Shown in pieces: positions 8,476-19,300 of a stretch of 64,000 bases of DNA. The DNA comes from Thalassobellus sediminis. Lineage in GTDB: Bacteria > Bacteroidota > Bacteroidia > Flavobacteriales > Flavobacteriaceae. The notes below the pieces were generated by a model. That model had not been told where the DNA came from. It made no database searches and worked only from the letters and a program-made list of their open reading frames with translations. The position numbers were made by a program, and so were the translations under genes. The stretch lies in the NCBI RefSeq assembly GCF_044386045.1, contig NZ_JBISCD010000040.1, positions 1,736,001 through 1,800,000 on the forward strand, read 5' to 3'. Positions within the stretch are counted from its first letter, which is position 1. Each line of letters opens with the position of its first letter.

Positions 8476-10068
8476 ATGAACATATATGATCAATTAGCAA
8501 CGCTAGATTTTGCTGTTGTAGGCATTTATCTTTTAGCATTAATAGGTATTGGCGCTTGGATTAGCTTTAGACAAAAACGTCCTGCAGATGAAAATTATTT
8601 TTTAGCAGGTAATTCGCTTAATTGGACAAGTATTGGATTTAATATGTGGGGAACCAATGTTGGGCCTTCTATGTTAATTGCTTCTGCGAGTATCGGTTAT
8701 TCAACAGGTATTGTAGCAGGAAATTTTTCTTGGTATGCATTCATTTTTATTTTTCTATTAGCAGTTGTTTTTGCACCTAGGTACTTAGGAGCTAGAGTAC
8801 AAACTTTACCTGAATTTATGGGTAAACGTTTTGGTAATTCTACTCAAAACATTTTGGCGTGGTATACTATTGTAACTGTTTTATTGAGCTGGTTGTCATT
8901 AACCTTGTTTGCTGGAGGTGTTTTAATTCAGCAAATTCTTAATTTACCTATGTGGTTATCGGTTGTTTTATTACTCCTTATTGCTGGGTTTTTTACCATG
9001 GCAGGCGGACTTAAAACCATAGCATACACAAACGTTATTCAAATGGTATTGCTTATTGTGGTGTCTTTTGCTTTAATGTGGGTAGGATTAGAAAAAGTAG
9101 GAGGTATTAGTGCTTTAGTTGAAAAAACACCGTCCAATTATTGGAATCTGTTTTTACCTGCCAATGATGCTAGTTACCCATGGGTAGCTATATTGTTAGG
9201 ATATCCTATTATGGGGGTTTGGTTTTGGTGTACCGATCAATCTATGGTACAGTCAGTCTTAGGAGCTAAAAGTGTTAAGCATGGTCAGTTAGGAGCTAAT
9301 TTTACAGGTTGGTTAAAAATTATTGATGTACCGCTTTTTATATTGCCAGGTATCATGTGTTTTATTTTGTTTCCTGATTTAAGTAATCCAGATGAAGCGT
9401 ACATGACTATGGTAACCGAGTTGTTTCCAACAGGCATGAAAGGCTTAGTTATGGCGGTTCTTATAGCAGCTTTGGTAAGTACAATCGATTCGGCTTTAAA
9501 TGCTTTGAGTACGGTTTTTACTATGGATATCTATGTTAAAAAAATTCAGCCAGATGCAAGTCAGAAAAAAATAGTTAAAGTAGGCCATTTAGTTACCATT
9601 TCTGGAGCTGTCATTTCCATCTTTGTTACGATGGCAATAGATAGTATTAAAGGTCTTAATTTATTCGATGTTTTTCAATCGGTTTTAGGCTTTATTGCAC
9701 CTCCTATGTCAGTTGTGTTTTTGTTTGGTGTTTTATGGAAAAAAACAACTACAAAAGCAGCGAATAGTATTTTAATTTTCGGAACACTTCTTAGTTTAAC
9801 AGTAGGCGTATTATACCTTTGGGTAATTCCAAACGACCCAGCTTCAGGTGTTAAAATATGGCCTCATTTCTTATTACTATCATTTTATATTTTTGTGTTC
9901 TTATCGGTTATGATTGTCATTATTTCTTATTTAGATAAAGAAAAGAACCCATACATAAGTACTTTAGATTATAGTAAACTAGGAAAAGTAACTCCGAAAG
10001 TAAAAATACTTTGGGCAGCTCTTATTATTACAATGATAGGCTTATATATCTATTTTAACGGACATTAA
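8476..10068 (+). CDS. Sodium:solute symporter (SSS/SLC5 family)
   Basis: A 530-residue polytopic inner-membrane protein with about 13-14 hydrophobic segments. The N-terminal section carries the family-typical FAVVGIYLLALIGIGAW followed by DENYFLAGNSLNW, and the sequence continues with LPEFMGKRFG and the helix containing ALVSTIDSALNALSTVFTMD. These are characteristic of SSS transporters, which couple uptake to Na+ (for example SGLT-like sugar carriers). It probably moves a monosaccharide, sugar acid or short oligosaccharide from the periplasm. It sits just upstream of a xylose-isomerase-like TIM-barrel gene with a 13-bp gap, so the two are likely cotranscribed. Confidence 0.94.
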   Translation: MNIYDQLATLDFAVVGIYLLALIGIGAWISFRQKRPADENYFLAGNSLNWTSIGFNMWGTNVGPSMLIASASIGYSTGIVAGNFSWYAFIFIFLLAVVFAPRYLGARVQTLPEFMGKRFGNSTQNILAWYTIVTVLLSWLSLTLFAGGVLIQQILNLPMWLSVVLLLLIAGFFTMAGGLKTIAYTNVIQMVLLIVVSFALMWVGLEKVGGISALVEKTPSNYWNLFLPANDASYPWVAILLGYPIMGVWFWCTDQSMVQSVLGAKSVKHGQLGANFTGWLKIIDVPLFILPGIMCFILFPDLSNPDEAYMTMVTELFPTGMKGLVMAVLIAALVSTIDSALNALSTVFTMDIYVKKIQPDASQKKIVKVGHLVTISGAVISIFVTMAIDSIKGLNLFDVFQSVLGFIAPPMSVVFLFGVLWKKTTTKAANSILIFGTLLSLTVGVLYLWVIPNDPASGVKIWPHFLLLSFYIFVFLSVMIVIISYLDKEKNPYISTLDYSKLGKVTPKVKILWAALIITMIGLYIYFNGH

Positions 10069-10081
10069 TAATTAGTTTAAG

Positions 10082-10957
10082 ATGATAAAAAACACGAACG
10101 ATGGGAGTAATAATAAACCATCATTACGTATTGATATAAATTATGGTACCTGCGAAGATTTACCTGCTTTTTCTATAGGGCCAAAAGGAAATGATAGAGA
10201 AAAACACGAAGTCATTGCAAATGCAGGTTTTGGAGGTGTTCAAGATGGAAACCCTGAGTTGTGTAACGAATTAGGCTTGCAATTAACAGCGCATGCAAGA
10301 GTTAATGAAGTAGGAGATTTAAAAGATTTATTGCCTGTTTGGAAAACCTTAAATTATAACTGTGCTACGGTACATTTAGGGTGGGGAATGGAGTCAGATG
10401 ATGAGATGGATGCTTTAGTAAGCTACATTAATGAGAGTTCTATTGCTTACGATATTCCTATTTATATTGAAACACATCGGGCAACTATAACACAAGATTT
10501 ATTCAGAACTGTAGAATTAACAAAGCGTTTTCCTGAAGTTCGTTTTAATGGTGATTTTTCACATTGGTACACAGGACAAGAAATGGTTTATGGAGGTATT
10601 GAAAATAAATGGGATTTTATTCAACCCGTTTTCGATCGTGTTCGCTTTATGCATGGTCGTATAGGGAATCCTGGATGTATTCAAGTTGATGTTAAAGACG
10701 ATAAAAATTTAGAGTATGTGAATCATTTTAAAGAGATGTGGAAGCGTTCTTTTCTTGGGTTTTTAAATTCAGCTAAACCTGGAGATTATATTTGTTTTAC
10801 AGTAGAATTGTTAAAAGCTGATATTTTTTATGCAAGAACAATTCTTACAGGCGAAGGTGAGCAAGAAGAAGGAGATCGTTGGCAACAAGCATTATTGTAC
10901 AAAGAAATCGTTCAGGAATGTTGGGATAATGCCAATAAAGAATTTTATACCAAGTAG
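10082..10957 (+). CDS. Xylose-isomerase-like TIM-barrel protein (sugar isomerase/epimerase superfamily)
   Basis: A cytoplasmic 291-residue protein with the metal-site pattern of the AP-endonuclease-2/xylose-isomerase-like superfamily. Metal ligands are probably Glu130 (YIETHR), Asp158 (NGDFSHW), His191 (MHGRIG) and Glu242 (TVELL). The superfamily contains sugar isomerases, epimerases, dehydratases and decarboxylases, including one decarboxylase of the apionate pathway, so function is open. It follows the symporter by 13 bp. The gap to the next gene (175 bp) holds a short pyrimidine-rich tandem repeat. I can support the fold and metal site but not the reaction. Confidence 0.85.
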   Translation: MIKNTNDGSNNKPSLRIDINYGTCEDLPAFSIGPKGNDREKHEVIANAGFGGVQDGNPELCNELGLQLTAHARVNEVGDLKDLLPVWKTLNYNCATVHLGWGMESDDEMDALVSYINESSIAYDIPIYIETHRATITQDLFRTVELTKRFPEVRFNGDFSHWYTGQEMVYGGIENKWDFIQPVFDRVRFMHGRIGNPGCIQVDVKDDKNLEYVNHFKEMWKRSFLGFLNSAKPGDYICFTVELLKADIFYARTILTGEGEQEEGDRWQQALLYKEIVQECWDNANKEFYTK

Positions 10958-10974
10958 AATATTTAAAACAAAAC

Positions 10975-11004
10975 TTTCTTTTATTTTCTTTTATTTTCTT
11001 TTGT
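10975..11004 (+). repeat. Three 10-bp tandem units, pyrimidine-rich
   Basis: TTTCTTTTAT occurs twice in a row and is followed by the variant TTTCTTTTGT, in the 175-bp gap between the TIM-barrel gene and the MFS gene. It may be a slippage tract. A regulatory role is possible but unsupported. The rest of the gap shows no clear terminator. Confidence 0.6.
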
Positions 11005-11132
11005 TTATTTTTAACATGAAAGAACAGGATGGAAATAGCAAAAAGTATTCACATATTTACTAAAATTATAAATAGAAAAGTTTAAATAAGGTCATTATTA
11101 GCACCTACAACTAAATTTTAAAAACATAAAAC

Positions 11133-12506
11133 ATGGAACATAAAAAAGGAAGCTTAAAAAGCACGATAGCTGTATCGCTTACTAATTATCTTGATGCAGG
11201 TGCAATTGTAGCTGGAGCAAGTGGATTAACGCTTTGGCAAAATTATCTCGGACTAGCAGAAGGGGACCTAGGTTGGCTTAATGCGCTTAGTGCAAATGCT
11301 TTTGGAGCTGCTATTGGAGCCATTATAGGTGGTTTTCTTGCCGACAAATACGGAAGAAAAACAATTTACACCTACAATATGCTTGTGTATATGTTAGGGG
11401 TTGCAATTATTATGTTTACGGTAAATTTCCCAATGTTATTAACAGGTTTTATGGTTACAGGTATATCTGTAGGCGTTGGTGTTCCTGCTTCTTGGACTTA
11501 TATTTCTGAAAATTCTGAAGTTAATAATCGAGGACGTAATATGGGTATTTCTCAGGTTGCTTGGGGAGTAGGTCCAATGATTATTTTAATTTTAGGAATG
11601 TTGCTTGCTCCAGGTAATGATAATGCTTCAGATGGTGTTTTGTTTGGTTATGTACAAAAAGTAGCAGAACTATTTATTGGTAGTGATGCGAGCGTTGAAG
11701 CCGTTAATGTATTCAGTAGTCGTATTATTTTTGGTTCGTTGTTTATTGTAGCATTTTTTGCATGGAATCTGCAACGAAAACTTAATGAGTCAAAAGACTG
11801 GGAAGAAGCTAAACAAAAGCAAATGGAAAGTAAGGAGAAGCAACCAAGTGTTTTTGCTTCATTTGGATCCCTTTTTACTAAAAAAGTAAATATTCGTACC
11901 ATGCTTTTCCTTGCAGGAATTTATGTAACATGGAATATGGTGGCTTCTGTAATGGGCTTTTTTCAACAACATATTTATGAAACGGCAGGTGGTCTTTCAA
12001 ACGAACATGCTAATATGATTTCAGCTGTACAATGGATCGTAATTATTGCTGTTACTTATTTTGGGTTCTCTATGTTTGTCGATAAAGTAAATCAACGTTG
12101 GCTGTATTTTATAGGAACGGGTATAGGTATTGTTGCTTGGGGTATCCTTATTTTTATTGGAATTAAAAACTATGTTGCATTATGGACGTTTACTATTCTT
12201 TGGGGAGTTCACGCAGGAATTAGTGTGCAAGCATTTTATGCGCTTTGGGCTTCAGAGCTCTTTCCAGCTCAATACCGTGCAGCAGCTCAGGGTATTATGT
12301 TTTTTGTTGTAAGAGGTATAGCGGCATTATGGGGCTTTGGATTTGTTTACATATATGGCGAAAACGGCGAAGGCTTTTACATGGCGGCTAAAATTATGAT
12401 GGGATTACTTGTTGTCGCATTAATAATAGGAACTATTTGGACGCCAAAAACGCGTGGTAAAACATTACAAGAAATAACAAAAGAAAGATACGGAGACAAT
12501 ATCTAA
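11133..12506 (+). CDS. MFS sugar porter
   Basis: A 457-residue, 12-helix major facilitator transporter. The signature between helices 2 and 3 is present as GGFLADKYGRKT. The central cytoplasmic loop is charged (residues ~215-250, ESKDWEEAKQKQMESKEK), and the C-terminus has the sugar-porter ending PKTRGKTLQEIT. It is an inner-membrane importer, probably proton-coupled. The gene directly downstream (35-bp gap) is a cytoplasmic GH78, which suggests that a rhamnose-containing oligosaccharide or rhamnoside is imported whole and cleaved inside. It could equally import the free sugar. Confidence 0.93.
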   Translation: MEHKKGSLKSTIAVSLTNYLDAGAIVAGASGLTLWQNYLGLAEGDLGWLNALSANAFGAAIGAIIGGFLADKYGRKTIYTYNMLVYMLGVAIIMFTVNFPMLLTGFMVTGISVGVGVPASWTYISENSEVNNRGRNMGISQVAWGVGPMIILILGMLLAPGNDNASDGVLFGYVQKVAELFIGSDASVEAVNVFSSRIIFGSLFIVAFFAWNLQRKLNESKDWEEAKQKQMESKEKQPSVFASFGSLFTKKVNIRTMLFLAGIYVTWNMVASVMGFFQQHIYETAGGLSNEHANMISAVQWIVIIAVTYFGFSMFVDKVNQRWLYFIGTGIGIVAWGILIFIGIKNYVALWTFTILWGVHAGISVQAFYALWASELFPAQYRAAAQGIMFFVVRGIAALWGFGFVYIYGENGEGFYMAAKIMMGLLVVALIIGTIWTPKTRGKTLQEITKERYGDNI

Positions 12507-12540
12507 CACAGAATTTATAGGATTATAAAAAATAAAATAG

Positions 12541-14670
12541 ATGGGTGAAAATTTTTTGCCAAATAGTGATTCTAATGCAACTTGGATATGGTATCCAGGT
12601 GATTTTGAAGTTTGGTTGAGCAATAAAATGCAAGTAAGACGTACCGAACGCGAAGCTGTATTTCCTCCACTTTGGAAATATTATAGCCCAGACCCTTTGG
12701 TTACTTTTCAAGCAGAAGTTGATATTCCGGAACAAGATGAAGTAAAAATATTTTCAGAGGGTTCTTTTCAATTACTGGTAGACGATGTTCAAATTTATGG
12801 TGTACCCAAATCAATTATAATTCCGGCAGGAAAACATAAAATTTCCTTTAAAGTATATAATCAAGAAGTATTGCCAGCTATTTATATTGAAGGCAAGTAC
12901 GTTAAATCCAATGCCAGTTGGAAAGTAACCAACGAAGATAAACTATGGATTGATGAGACAGGAAAAGCACAACAATCTGGAACACCTTGGGTGCCTGTTG
13001 GTTCTTGGAATTTTAATTCACCTAAAAATAAGCCTTCCAAATTTAGCTTAACAACAGAACCTTGGAATGCAAAAAAAACAGAGAAAGTAGGAACTGGTGA
13101 GTTGATTGATTTTGGAAAAGAAACTTTTGGTTATATCCGCATTCATGGTTTAAAAGGAGAAGGTAAATTAGCCTTGTATTATGGAGAATCTCGTGAGGAA
13201 GCGCTAGATTCTGAAAAATGTGAAACATTAGATTATATCCATTTTGATGGTAATCAGCCTGAAATATATACACATGATAAATCTAAAGCATTCAGGTATG
13301 TTCAAGTACAAGCAGACGCTACAGTAGAATATGATTCTATTTCGATGCTTTATGAATATTTGCCATTAGAATATCGTGGCGAATTTAAATCATCTGATAA
13401 CTTATTGAATGATATTTGGGATGTATCAGCATACACGATGCATTTAACATCTCGCGAATTTTTTATAGATGGTATTAAGCGAGATCGTTGGGTTTGGTCT
13501 GGTGACGCTTATCAAAGTTATTTAATGAATTATTATTTGTTCTTTGATTCGCCGTCTGTAGAACGTACATTCTTAGCGCTTCGCGGAAAAGAGCCTGTAA
13601 CTGCTCATGTAAATACCATTATGGATTATTCGCTCTATTGGTTTATGGGCTTATATGATTATTACTTATATACGGGCGATACCAGTTTTATAAAGACATT
13701 TTATCCGCGCATAAAAACACTTATGGAATTTTGCTTAGGCAGAAGAAATAAAAACGGTTTCTTAGAGCCTTTAGAAGGTGATTGGGTGTTTATTGATTGG
13801 GCTGATGGATTAGCAAAAACAGGCGAAGTTAGTTTTGAGCAAATGCTATTGGTAAGAAGTTTAGAAGCTATAGCAGTTAGTGCAGACATAGCAGGAGAAT
13901 ATGAAGACCAAAAAGAATATCAAAAATTAGCAGATGATTTAAACGAGAAATTGTTTGATGTCTTCTGGGATAAAGAAGCGCAAGTCATGAAACATCAGTA
14001 TATAGATGGTGAGGTGCAAGACACAGTTACTAAATATGCTAATATGTTCGGCATCTTTTTTGATTATTTTGATGAAGCACAAAAGCAAAGTGTAAAAAAC
14101 AAGGTGTTATTAAATGACGATATTCAGAAAATCACGACACCTTATATGCGTTTTTACGAGTTGGAAGCGCTTTGTGCCATGGGTGAACAAGAATTTGTTT
14201 TAAATGAAATTCGTGATTACTGGGGCGGCATGTTAAAACTTGGCGCTACCTCTTTTTGGGAATTATATAACCCTAATGATAAAGGAGAAGAGCATTTAGC
14301 AATGTATGGCAGGCCTTATGGAAAAAGCCTTTGTCATGCTTGGGGAGCAAGCCCTATTTATCTTTTTGGAAAATACTATTTTGGTGTAAAACCAACTTCA
14401 CCTGGATATAAAACATACGAAGTGCAACCTAATTTAGGTGGTTTAAAATGGATAGAAGGCAAAGTACCAACACCTAATGGTTCTGTAGATTTATATTGTA
14501 GTACAAACGAAATTAAAGTAAAAGCTTCAGAAGGTACAGGTACATTAATCATTAATAGTACAAGTAAGCCAGAAACCAATTCGGGAGAAATAACAGTATT
14601 AGGCGAAAATAAATATCAATTAATAATAGCGCCTAATGTATCATATCAAATAGCATACAACGCATTATAA
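12541..14670 (+). CDS. GH78 alpha-L-rhamnosidase, cytoplasmic
   Basis: A 709-residue inverting alpha-L-rhamnosidase. Beta-sandwich domains occupy about residues 1-280. The (alpha/alpha)6 barrel follows with the GH78 signature GIKRDRWVWSGDAYQ near residue 315, where the acidic residues are expected to be catalytic. Further barrel motifs are EGDWVFIDWADG and GATSFWELYNP, and the C-terminal beta domain has the usual PNLGGLKWIEG. No signal peptide is present, in contrast to the second GH78 at 52208, so this one should act on imported material. It lies 35 bp after the MFS gene and 5 bp before the next gene, so the genes are tightly arranged. Confidence 0.94.
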   Translation: MGENFLPNSDSNATWIWYPGDFEVWLSNKMQVRRTEREAVFPPLWKYYSPDPLVTFQAEVDIPEQDEVKIFSEGSFQLLVDDVQIYGVPKSIIIPAGKHKISFKVYNQEVLPAIYIEGKYVKSNASWKVTNEDKLWIDETGKAQQSGTPWVPVGSWNFNSPKNKPSKFSLTTEPWNAKKTEKVGTGELIDFGKETFGYIRIHGLKGEGKLALYYGESREEALDSEKCETLDYIHFDGNQPEIYTHDKSKAFRYVQVQADATVEYDSISMLYEYLPLEYRGEFKSSDNLLNDIWDVSAYTMHLTSREFFIDGIKRDRWVWSGDAYQSYLMNYYLFFDSPSVERTFLALRGKEPVTAHVNTIMDYSLYWFMGLYDYYLYTGDTSFIKTFYPRIKTLMEFCLGRRNKNGFLEPLEGDWVFIDWADGLAKTGEVSFEQMLLVRSLEAIAVSADIAGEYEDQKEYQKLADDLNEKLFDVFWDKEAQVMKHQYIDGEVQDTVTKYANMFGIFFDYFDEAQKQSVKNKVLLNDDIQKITTPYMRFYELEALCAMGEQEFVLNEIRDYWGGMLKLGATSFWELYNPNDKGEEHLAMYGRPYGKSLCHAWGASPIYLFGKYYFGVKPTSPGYKTYEVQPNLGGLKWIEGKVPTPNGSVDLYCSTNEIKVKASEGTGTLIINSTSKPETNSGEITVLGENKYQLIIAPNVSYQIAYNAL

Positions 14671-14675
14671 TTTAG

Positions 14676-16310
14676 ATGATGAATAAATTCAAATATATAG
14701 TAGTTTTCTTTTTAATTTTTGGGAGTTTAGTTTCTGTTGCTCAAAATCAAGAGGATTTAAAACAAGTTGCTTGGGAAGCAGCATCTTTTAAATTGGTAGG
14801 TTGTACTTATGAAACCTTTGAAACAACGGAATACGGACATGTGTTTTCTGAAAGTAAGCATAATATAGTACGAATAGCTCCAGAATTAGAAGGTTTAACA
14901 GGGATTAAATTACCACTTCAGAACGCGAAGCCATTAAGATTAAAATTTAGAGAATCTGTAAAAGTACTTGTAGGTGTATTTCAAGGAAATACCCCAATAG
15001 AAAATGCAAATCTTGTTTTAAAAAACGCACTGACTATAACAGGTTTACCACCAGTTGATGTATATGCAATTCCGTATAGTAAAGGCACTCATAACATTAA
15101 TTCTAATTACACCGATTTGTATACTGTTTTAGGTGTGGTAAAAAGCAATCAAGAATTCGTATTTCGTGATGCAGAATTTCCTGATGGAAATTTATGGAAT
15201 CCAACCTATATCGTTGAAGGTTTTTCAGATGAAGCGCCTATTTTTGAAATACTAGGTGGTGAAAATGCACCAACTATAGATGAAGGCATGTCTGGAACCG
15301 AAGGCATACAAGGTGGTTTTGAAGGTGGTAGGTGTGTGAAAATAGGCGATACCTATCATATGTTTCCAACAGAACGAGCTGGCGAAATAGGTGTAGAAGC
15401 TTATTTTGATCGTGTTAAAACTAAAATTGGACATTGGACCAGTAAAGATGCTATCCATTGGACGCGTCAATCTACTATTTATCAAGCGAGTGGCAATTAT
15501 GCAGTAACCGAAGATGATAACCCTTTAAACGACAGGCGTGGCGCTATTTGGTCTTATATGCCTGTATTTAATAAAGAAGCAAATAAATGGTATGGTTATT
15601 ATTTAGCTTATACCGTTCATAAAGAAATTGAACCTAATCATTCATTTGGTAGAATTTGGCGTTGCGAATCGGTTGTTGATGGTATTGAAGGCATTGGAGG
15701 TCCATACAAAGATATAGGCGTTATTATTGAACCAGGTTTAAATTCTCAACCTTGGGAAGGACGTCAAGGTGTGGCTTCTTTTTTTCCATATAAGGTTGGC
15801 GACGATAAATGGTTAGGATTTTATAGTGGTGCTTATCCGTTTAAATCATGGGACGATTATCCAAAGAAAACAGGAAAAGGTTGGTTTGTAGCTTTAGTAG
15901 AATCGAATAGTTTAGAAGGGCCTTGGAAACGTATGGATAAAAGCGTAAATCCTATAACATCTATGCATCCTTTTTTTGTTGAAAACCCTATTGTTAGTCA
16001 GTTACCAGATGGAACTTATATCGCTGTTTTTGATGGCGGACCAGATGGTTGGGGGCATCATTTACCAAATATGATGGCGTATTCATTGTCCAAAGATGGG
16101 TATAATTGGGAAGAAGCAAGGTATTTACCAATTGAAACAAAAGTTGACAAATGGTGGGATATTATGCGCACGCCATTATGCTTAATTCCAGAAGGAAATG
16201 ATGTGTATACTATTGTGTACGCTGCTATCGATTTAAAGAAAAGATTCCACCCAATGGGCATGGTTAAAGTGAAGCTAAACAGAGAGGCTTTAAAAGAAAG
16301 AATGAAGTAG
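14676..16310 (+). CDS. Exported five-bladed-propeller-like putative glycosidase
   Basis: A 544-residue protein with a signal peptide (residues 1-22, ending SVAQ). The N-terminal ~190 residues form an all-beta region. From about residue 200 propeller-type repeats appear: GGFEGGRCVKIGDTYHMFPTE, then HWTSKDAIHWTRQ, then NKWYGYYLAY, then NSLEGPWKRMDK and FVENPIVSQLPDGTYIAVFDGG. This style is typical of the GH43/GH32/GH117 superfamily, with acidic residues at the blade starts. I cannot assign it to a numbered family. It may be an arabinofuranosidase- or galactosidase-type exo-enzyme. It directly follows GH78 (5-bp gap) and precedes a GH2 gene, so a side-chain-trimming role is likely. Confidence 0.7.
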   Translation: MMNKFKYIVVFFLIFGSLVSVAQNQEDLKQVAWEAASFKLVGCTYETFETTEYGHVFSESKHNIVRIAPELEGLTGIKLPLQNAKPLRLKFRESVKVLVGVFQGNTPIENANLVLKNALTITGLPPVDVYAIPYSKGTHNINSNYTDLYTVLGVVKSNQEFVFRDAEFPDGNLWNPTYIVEGFSDEAPIFEILGGENAPTIDEGMSGTEGIQGGFEGGRCVKIGDTYHMFPTERAGEIGVEAYFDRVKTKIGHWTSKDAIHWTRQSTIYQASGNYAVTEDDNPLNDRRGAIWSYMPVFNKEANKWYGYYLAYTVHKEIEPNHSFGRIWRCESVVDGIEGIGGPYKDIGVIIEPGLNSQPWEGRQGVASFFPYKVGDDKWLGFYSGAYPFKSWDDYPKKTGKGWFVALVESNSLEGPWKRMDKSVNPITSMHPFFVENPIVSQLPDGTYIAVFDGGPDGWGHHLPNMMAYSLSKDGYNWEEARYLPIETKVDKWWDIMRTPLCLIPEGNDVYTIVYAAIDLKKRFHPMGMVKVKLNREALKERMK

Positions 16311-16339
16311 CTTAATGCATTAAATTGTAATACTTGAAG

Positions 16340-19300
16340 ATGAAAAAAAGTAATATTTTATTATTTGTTTTAGCAATAAGTAGCTTTTGGAGCGGTCAAG
16401 CACAAACAGTTTCTGGTGACCCTGCAGGTATTCCAGAACAACCTCAAAAATATAGTTATGCACCTTGGGAAGACCCAACGGTTACAAGTATTAATAGGCA
16501 ACCTGCGCGAGTTACAGCATATTCGTATGCAACTATTGAAGATGCATTAGAAGGCAATAGAGCGAAGAGTCGTCTTAAAATGTTAAATGGCGAATGGGAT
16601 TTTAAATACAGTGTAAATTTAAAAGAAGCCCCTACAGATTTTTATAAAAAAGACGTTCAAGGTTGGGATAAAATAGAAGTGCCTTCTAATATAGAATTAA
16701 AAGGTTATGGTATTCCTATTTATATGAGTTCCATGTATCCATTCCGCCCTATAAATCCTCCATATGTTCCTAAAGATACTAATGGCATCGCGTCTTATCA
16801 ACGAAAATTTAAAGTACCTAAAGAGTGGCAAAAGGATATGACAGTTACGCTTCATTTTGGAGCAGTAAGTTCTGCGTTTCAAGTGTGGCTTAACGGCGAT
16901 TTTTTAGGGTATGGAGAAGATAGTTTTTTGCCTTCAGAATTTAATATTACGCCTTATTTAAAATCAGGAGAAAATACTATTTCGGTTCAAGTAATACGTC
17001 ATAGTGATGCTTCATATTTAGAAGATCAAGACCATTGGCGAATGAGTGGAATTCAGCGCGAAGTCTTTATCATGGCAGAACCTAAGTTGCGTATTCAAGA
17101 TTTCTTTTATCAAACAAAACTAGATAAATCTTATGAAGATGCCGTTTTTCAATTAAGACCCAAATTAGAGAATCTTACAGGCGATACCATTCGAAAACAA
17201 ACCTTCGAGTTTCAACTATATAACAATAAGAAAGAACCTTTGTTCGAAAAACCAATATCTACATCAGCTGCCGATATTATAAATGAAAGCTATCCAAGAT
17301 TGGATAATGTGCGTTTTGGCTTTTTTGAAGAAACTATAAAGAATCCTTTAAAATGGAGTTCTGAAGTTCCGAATTTATACACATTACTATTAACTTTAAA
17401 AGATGAAGACGGCAACATTTCAGAAGTTAAATCGTGTAAAGTTGGTTTTCGGTCTATTGAATTTTCTAAAGATAATGGGAAGCTTTTAATTAACGGAAAA
17501 GAAACCTATGTGTACGGTGTAAATCGTCATGATCACCATCATATTCGCGGAAAAGCATTAACACGCAAAGACCTTGAAGACGATGTAAAAACCATAAAAC
17601 AATTCAATTTTAATACTATAAGAACGAGTCATTACCCTAACGATCCTTATTTCTACGATTTATGTGATGAATATGGTATTATGGTTATGGATGAAGCTAA
17701 TTTAGAAACCCATGGTTTAGGTGGATTGTTAAGTAATAATCCGCAATGGACTAATGCCTATGTAGAACGTATGAGTCGTATGGTAGAGCGTGATAAAAAC
17801 CATCCAAGTGTTGTGTTTTGGAGTTTAGGAAACGAATCTGGTAAAGGACCAAACCATGCAGCTATGGCAGGTTGGGTTCATGATTTTGATATTACCAGAC
17901 CGCTACATTATGAGCCAGCACAAGGCAACCCGCGTTTAGATGGTTATATCGATCCGCGAGATCCTAAATACCCAAAAACGGTAGATCATGCACATCGCTT
18001 TGAAAATCCGCAAGACGAACCTTATGTGGACATGGTGAGTCGTTTTTATCCAGGGCTTTTTACACCTAAATTTTTAGTCGATTTAAAAGCAGATATTCGT
18101 CCTATTATATTTGTGGAGTATTCGCATTCTATGGGAAATTCAACAGGGAATTTAAAAGAATTATGGGATGAGTTTCGAACATTACCAAGAATGATAGGTG
18201 GTTGTATTTGGGATTTTAAAGACCAAGGTTTATTAAAAGTAGACGAAAAAACAGGACAAGAATTTTATGCTTATGGTGGCGATTTTGGAGAAGAAAGACA
18301 TCATGGTAATTTTAATATAAACGGCATTGTAGCTTCCAATGGGCGACCAAAAGCCGCCATGTTTGAAAATAAATGGATTTATCAGCCAGCGACTTGTAGT
18401 TTAGAAAATAATCAGCTAACTATTAAAAATAGACAAGCAACACAATCTTTAGCGGCGTATAGTCCTGTTTTACAATTTTTTGAAAATGGTAAGCTTATAA
18501 AGGAAGAAACTTTAAAGGTTTTTGATATAGAAGCAGGAGATAAAATGGTTTTCAATATAGAAAAGTATTTACCTAAATTGAAAACAGAGCGTGAATATTT
18601 TGTGAAGTTGCAGTTTCAATTAACTCAAGATGAAGTTTGGGCTAAAAAAGGATTTGTAGTTGCAGAAGATCAATTCCTTTTAAAAGCAAAAGATGCAGTT
18701 GATTATAAGGTTTTAAAAAATGCAAATGATATTTCATTATCTGAAACAGAACAAGATTTCAATATAAAAGGCTTCAATTTCGATATTAAATTTAGTAAAG
18801 AAAAAGGCGCTTTAAGTTCGTATGTTTTTAAAGGAAAAGAACAAGTATTCGCACCCTTATTACCAAATTTCAAACGGCCTTTAACTGATAACGATCAAAA
18901 AGGTTGGAAACCACATAAGCTTTTAAAGCAGTGGTATGAAGCGATACCAAAATTAACTTCAGTAAAAACTGAAAAGTCTGGAAATGATGTTTTGGTGATT
19001 TCTAATTATGAAGTGATTAAAGATAGTGCTCAAGTATCTGTTTCGTATCATATTAAATCTGATGGCACTATTAAAGTAGATTACAAATTAAAGGCTACCA
19101 ACGATTTGCCAAACATACCGAAAATTGGTATGCAAATGGGGGTTAAAAAGGAGTTTAAACAAGTATCTTGGTACGGAAAAGGCGAGTTGGAAAACTATAT
19201 CGATCGTAATTTCGGATTCCCAATTGAACGCTACTCATTGCCATTAGATAAATTCACAGAACCTTACGTAATGCCTCAAGAAAATGGTAATCGTACGGAT

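Noticed and set aside
10830..11063. Small + strand frame overlapping the end of the TIM-barrel gene
   Set aside because: It mostly overlaps the real gene out of frame and ends in a low-complexity pyrimidine tract.
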